A stretch of 34,454 nt of DNA from Flavobacterium sp. ACAM 123 (GTDB lineage: Bacteria > Bacteroidota > Bacteroidia > Flavobacteriales > Flavobacteriaceae): contig NZ_AJXL01000038.1 of NCBI RefSeq assembly GCF_000264055.1, positions 1 to 34,454 on the forward strand, given 5' to 3'. The notes under the pieces were generated by a model. It had not been told where the DNA came from. It was given only the letters and a program-made list of their open reading frames with translations, and did not search any database. Every line of letters begins with the position of its first letter. The first letter of the stretch is position 1. Positions 31,562 to 34,454 of the stretch are shown here, one piece after another. Position numbers and translations under genes: made by a program.

Positions 31562-33214
31562 TTAGTTCTTTTTGTCCAATTTATTTTTTGGTTCTGGGGT
31601 GTAAGGAATACTTAAATCAAAAATCTGTTCTACATCCCAATTAGCGCGAACATCTATATCTTTTGAAAAATAAATTACTTCTTCGGCATAATTTTTTTCT
31701 AGATAATTACCGGTGTCGTAGGCTTTGTTTTTGTTTTTGTCATAAATAAGGCGAAGGGTGAATAATTTGGGCTCTAATAAATTAAAGTCAATGGTGGTGC
31801 TGTTTTCGCTATATTCTGAAGCGATGATATCTCCTGTTTTGTTAGTTAATTCAACGATAACTGGGAAGTATTTTACATTTTGAAGTTGTACCAGTAGATT
31901 ACCGTAATCAGCTGTGTTTTTTGTGTTGAATTTATAAGATAAAGTATCATTTGACATATCAAAAAAATCAGTTAAGGCGCCTGGTAAAAGTGTTAAACTG
32001 TAATTTTCTGAAGGCTCTTTCTTGAAATCAAAAAATAATTGTTGGTTGAATTCGTTGTACTCGGTCGTGAAAGCTACGGTGACGGAATCTTTAATGGTAA
32101 GTTTTATTTTTGAATTGTCAAAGCGAACTAGCGGTGTTGCTGTTTCTAGAGTATAGCGATCCCTAAAATTTAAAGTGCCGTTTTGAAGTGCGGTAATGTT
32201 TAAAGTGTCTTTTTTTTGTTCTTTAATTTTAGATGTAAACTTGCCTAGATATTTGTCTTTGGTAACAGTCAATACTAAAGAGTCCGTTTTGATAGGTTTA
32301 TACCATATTTGAAGGGAGTCTTTTTTAGGAAATTGAGTAATAATTGTTGGTATCGTAGTCGTGTTGTTTTTTACAACTATTTTTGGCCTTGAGTCTACTG
32401 ATTTCATGTTTCCTTCGTAGCTCATCAGCAAACGATTTCCGGATGCTTGAATTGGTTTAAAAGCTTTAAATGGGGGGGTCTCTTTAAATAGCTCTAACTC
32501 GTAAACGGTATCATTAGGAATGGTGATAAAATGTTTGATAAATCCAACCTTTTCTTTCTTGGGGTCAAACTTATTATTGTTGTTTAGGTCTTTCAATGCA
32601 ACAAGCAAGTATTTGCCCGCTTTTAAATTCTCTAGCCGGAAAGTTTTTAAACTATCCAGTGTATTTGTTATGTATCGCGGGTTCTCCATAAAAATAATGG
32701 AATCTTTAAAAGCATCATTTACTTCGTATAGCATTACGGAAATAAATGGTTCTGCTTCGATGGCATAGGCATCTTTTACTCTTCCGCCAAGAGCTAGTGA
32801 GTCAATGTGATCACCGGTTGAAAACACGTATTTAAACTGATTATAAGGGTTTCCCTCGTTATTGTCAGCGATGCTTTGACCAAAGTTGAAGCTATAGGTT
32901 GTGTCGGGCAATAAGGTGTCTTTTATTTTTATCGACAGCGTTTTAGTCGCGGATGTAGGGGAAATTATTGGTTCGTACTTCATAGGTGGTGAAATAACCA
33001 ATTGCTTGTTTAGGTTTTTGAGTTTAACGTTTTCATCAAAGATTAATTTAATCTCATCTTCTTTAAAGTTCGTGTTATAATTTTCAGGGTAACTCACTTT
33101 TAAGATGGGTGCAATACTGTCTTTTAAACCACCTGTAATCGTTCCTCTTTTTGCGCAACTAACTATAATGACAAGCAGCAGCAGGGAAATATATTTTAAA
33201 TTGTTTTTCAACAT
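31562..33214 (-). CDS. Ig-like (SbsA-type) domain lipoprotein
   Basis: A 550-residue predicted lipoprotein. The signal peptide has a hydrophobic core LLLLVIIV and a lipobox ending IVSC with Cys20. The following residues (AKRGTITGGLKDSIAP, then PENYNTNFKEDEIKLIFDENV and PDTTYSFNFG) are typical of the Bacteroidetes Ig-like domain 5 proteins that open with GG.KD..PP. A later segment (GKYLLVALKDLNNNNKFDP) resembles carboxypeptidase-regulatory-like beta domains, and the C-terminal RLIYDKNKNKAYDTGNYLEK is a matching motif. Likely periplasmic or outer-membrane anchored; function unknown. A TTATTTTG (33237-33244, minus) is the best -7 candidate. Confidence 0.85.
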   Translation of the reverse strand: MLKNNLKYISLLLLVIIVSCAKRGTITGGLKDSIAPILKVSYPENYNTNFKEDEIKLIFDENVKLKNLNKQLVISPPMKYEPIISPTSATKTLSIKIKDTLLPDTTYSFNFGQSIADNNEGNPYNQFKYVFSTGDHIDSLALGGRVKDAYAIEAEPFISVMLYEVNDAFKDSIIFMENPRYITNTLDSLKTFRLENLKAGKYLLVALKDLNNNNKFDPKKEKVGFIKHFITIPNDTVYELELFKETPPFKAFKPIQASGNRLLMSYEGNMKSVDSRPKIVVKNNTTTIPTIITQFPKKDSLQIWYKPIKTDSLVLTVTKDKYLGKFTSKIKEQKKDTLNITALQNGTLNFRDRYTLETATPLVRFDNSKIKLTIKDSVTVAFTTEYNEFNQQLFFDFKKEPSENYSLTLLPGALTDFFDMSNDTLSYKFNTKNTADYGNLLVQLQNVKYFPVIVELTNKTGDIIASEYSENSTTIDFNLLEPKLFTLRLIYDKNKNKAYDTGNYLEKNYAEEVIYFSKDIDVRANWDVEQIFDLSIPYTPEPKNKLDKKN

Positions 33215-33304
33215 ATCAAATTTGTATTAGGAGTTACAAAATAACAATTATAATTAATGAAATTGAAGCTTTTTATAAAATTATTATGGGTATTGAATTC
33301 GGCT

Positions 33305-33312
33305 TACTTTTG
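33305..33312 (+). promoter_or_regulatory. Possible -7 box upstream of mce
   Basis: TACTTTTG, identical to the ompA -7 boxes, but 124 bases from the mce ATG and without a properly spaced -33 element. It would leave a leader of about 120 bases. Confidence 0.3.
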
Positions 33313-33436
33313 TTGTCGTTCCGAGTCTTTTTAGTTTTTAATGTTTAATTTTACGAACCGATATAGCGAAAAAGTGTAAATCATTTATGCTTGAGGATTT
33401 GACTTTGTAAGTAACAATACGTAGCACATTTATAGA

Positions 33437-33838
33437 ATGAGAAAGATAGAGCACATAGGGATAGCTGTACAGGATTTAGAAGTTTCAAATTTATTGTTCG
33501 AAAAGCTTTTTGGAGCTGCGGCCTATAAGTTCGAGGAAGTCGAAAGTGAAGGGGTCACCACTTCTTTTTTTAAAAACGGGCCAAATAAAATTGAACTTTT
33601 AGCGGCGACAAATCCGGAGAGTCCTATCGCTAAATTTTTGAAAAAGAAAGGAGAAGGAATTCATCATATTGCCTTCGACGTAGAAAATATAGAGGAAGAA
33701 ATTATAAGACTGAAAAAAGAAGGTTTTGTTGTTTTGAATGAAATTCCTAAAAAAGGAGCTGATAATAAGTTGGTAGTCTTCTTACATCCTAAAAGCACTA
33801 ATGGTGTTTTAATTGAGTTGTGTCAGGAAATAAAATAA
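33437..33838 (+). CDS. mce: Methylmalonyl-CoA epimerase
   Basis: It interconverts (S)- and (R)-methylmalonyl-CoA between propionyl-CoA carboxylase and methylmalonyl-CoA mutase. The 133 residues form two vicinal-oxygen-chelate modules. Metal-ligand candidates are His6 (KIEHIGIAV), His77 (GIHHIAFDV) and a Glu in VLIELCQ near the end, plus Glu53 in KIELL. Length and motifs are standard. The mutase genes are not in the window. It is followed, 141 bases on, by a tRNA gene with its own promoter. Confidence 0.95.
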   Translation: MRKIEHIGIAVQDLEVSNLLFEKLFGAAAYKFEEVESEGVTTSFFKNGPNKIELLAATNPESPIAKFLKKKGEGIHHIAFDVENIEEEIIRLKKEGFVVLNEIPKKGADNKLVVFLHPKSTNGVLIELCQEIK

Positions 33839-33935
33839 TTTGCCAAACTGGAAAGTTTATAATTCTAATAATCAGTAGTTTTGTAATTGAAATGGTTTAA
33901 TAATAGAAGGAATTAAAAATCCGACATAAAAATAG

Positions 33936-33966
33936 TTGCAGTAAAAGAAAAATAGTGGTAATATTG
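33936..33966 (+). promoter_or_regulatory. Promoter of the tRNA gene
   Basis: TTG (33936-33938), 20 bases, TAATATTG (33959-33966), one mismatch from TAnnTTTG, placed 13 bases before the mature 5' end. Confidence 0.5.
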
Positions 33967-33979
33967 CACACTCTTAGCC

Positions 33980-34053
33980 GGTCCTATAGCTCAGTTGGTT
34001 AGAGCACCTGACTCATAATCAGGTGGTCCCTGGTTCGAGCCCAGGTGGGACCA
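33980..34053 (+). tRNA. tRNA with CAU anticodon: tRNA-Ile2 or elongator tRNA-Met
   Basis: A complete cloverleaf of 74 bases. The acceptor GGTCCTA pairs with TGGGACC, the D-stem is GCTC/GAGC, the anticodon stem CCTGA/TCAGG carries loop CTCATAA with anticodon CAT (34014-34016), and the T-arm is CCTGG-TTCGAGC-CCAGG. The discriminator is A and no CCA is encoded (CAC follows). G1-C72 pairs, so it is not the initiator. The acceptor pairs C4-G69 and C5-G68 are those reported as recognised by the lysidine synthetase TilS in E. coli tRNA-Ile2, which leans towards Ile2 (reads AUA), but Met cannot be excluded by eye. Confidence 0.95.
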
Positions 34054-34059
34054 CACAAA

Positions 34060-34099
34060 AAAACCCCTCAAAGTTATTTATTCTGAGGGGTTTTGTTTT
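34060..34099 (+). terminator. Rho-independent terminator after the tRNA
   Basis: AAAACCCCTCA (34060-34070) pairs perfectly with TGAGGGGTTTT (34084-34094), eleven pairs with a 13-base loop, followed by GTTTTT. Confidence 0.9.
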
Positions 34100-34247
34100 T
34101 ATTGATTAAGTGAAATTGAGTCTAAAAAACGTATCTTTATATAGAGATCTGTATTTTTATGAAAGTAGCTAATTTTATAAATGTCGTTGATTTCGTGTAA
34201 ATATTAAGAATAAATAGCATGTGTTACTTTTTAACCAATTGATTTAT

Positions 34248-34255
34248 TATTTTTG
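34248..34255 (+). promoter_or_regulatory. -7 box for the last gene, close to its ATG
   Basis: TATTTTTG ends six bases before the ATG at 34262, again predicting a leaderless or nearly leaderless message. Confidence 0.45.
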
Positions 34256-34261
34256 AAAGAT

Positions 34262-34454
34262 ATGAAGATTGTTGCAAAGAGATATGTATTAATGGTGTTG
34301 CTTGCGTCGTCTATGACCACAGTGCAGGTACAGGCACAAGATGATCCTCCTCCTCCTTCTCCTCCTCCTCCTCCTCCCGGATTATCTATTGATGAAAACA
34401 GTATGATTTTAGTAATAATTGCGTTGTTATTTGGAATTTATATCATTTATAAAC
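34262..34454 (+). CDS. Small secreted proline-rich protein with C-terminal membrane segment (partial)
   Basis: Open from the ATG at 34262 to the window end (64 codons). A signal peptide (MKIVAKRYVLMVLLASSMTT, cleavage near VQAQ) is followed by a short DDPPPPSPPPPPPGLSID linker and a hydrophobic helix (MILVIIALLFGIYIIY) then Lys. This layout resembles small flavobacterial proteins with a P-I-D motif before a C-terminal helix that NCBI calls PID-CTERM and treats as a protein-sorting signal, here with SID instead of PID. Those proteins end a few residues after the helix, so most of this gene is probably in view. The family assignment is tentative and from memory. Confidence 0.7.
   Translation, partial: MKIVAKRYVLMVLLASSMTTVQVQAQDDPPPPSPPPPPPGLSIDENSMILVIIALLFGIYIIYK

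Overview
The window is about 34.5 kb of low-GC chromosome from a member of the Bacteroidota, most likely Flavobacterium or a close relative in the Flavobacteriia. The evidence is the flavobacterial gene content (b558-type SdhC, paired OmpA proteins with thrombospondin type 3 repeats, an Ig-like lipoprotein, an AddAB pair of Bacteroidetes type), the near absence of Shine-Dalgarno sequences, and repeated matches to the Bacteroidetes promoter: a -33 TTG/TTTG, a spacer of about 19-21 bases, and a -7 box TAnnTTTG. These identifications are recognition from protein motifs; no database search was run.

Layout. Bases 1-8.2 kb are housekeeping: thiL (thiamine-phosphate kinase, running off the left edge), pfkB (minor phosphofructokinase), lepA (elongation factor 4), a PNPOx-like flavin-binding protein, dusB (tRNA dihydrouridine synthase), and a divergent rbfA-lolC/E-type permease pair. 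Bases 8.3-18.9 kb hold the two halves of a double-strand-break repair helicase-nuclease, addA and addB. They are separated by kbl (threonine/glycine metabolism) and a tandem duplication of an outer-membrane OmpA/TSP3 gene in which each copy keeps its own promoter and terminator. Bases 18.9-22 kb are the most accessory-looking part: a 99-residue membrane protein translationally coupled to a lone ABC ATPase, an alpha/beta hydrolase, and a solitary AbiH-family abortive-infection gene behind a promoter region with three phased ATATAAGT repeats. Bases 22-26.7 kb hold an AIM24/TIGR00266 protein, an aminopeptidase P, and a RamB/ScfR-like XRE regulator preceded by two perfect inverted repeats. Bases 27-30.5 kb are the succinate dehydrogenase operon sdhCAB, with sdhA broken by a single-base frameshift in this sequence. 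The right end holds an omega-amidase-type nitrilase, a large Ig-like lipoprotein, methylmalonyl-CoA epimerase, a CAU-anticodon tRNA and the start of a small secreted proline-rich, membrane-anchored protein.

The main points for follow-up are these. (1) The sdhA frameshift: removing one A at 28443/28444 restores a conserved-looking reading frame. (2) The mini-ABC gene pair beside the AbiH gene and its repeat-containing promoter. (3) A dispersed intergenic hairpin repeat with three recognisable copies in 22 kb, plus further REP-like elements, one of which appears to lie inside the addA start region. (4) A possible small RNA at about 5.17-5.28 kb. (5) Several genes whose -7 box is so close to the start codon that the mRNA would be leaderless or nearly so. 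I saw no CRISPR array, prophage, transposase or integrase.
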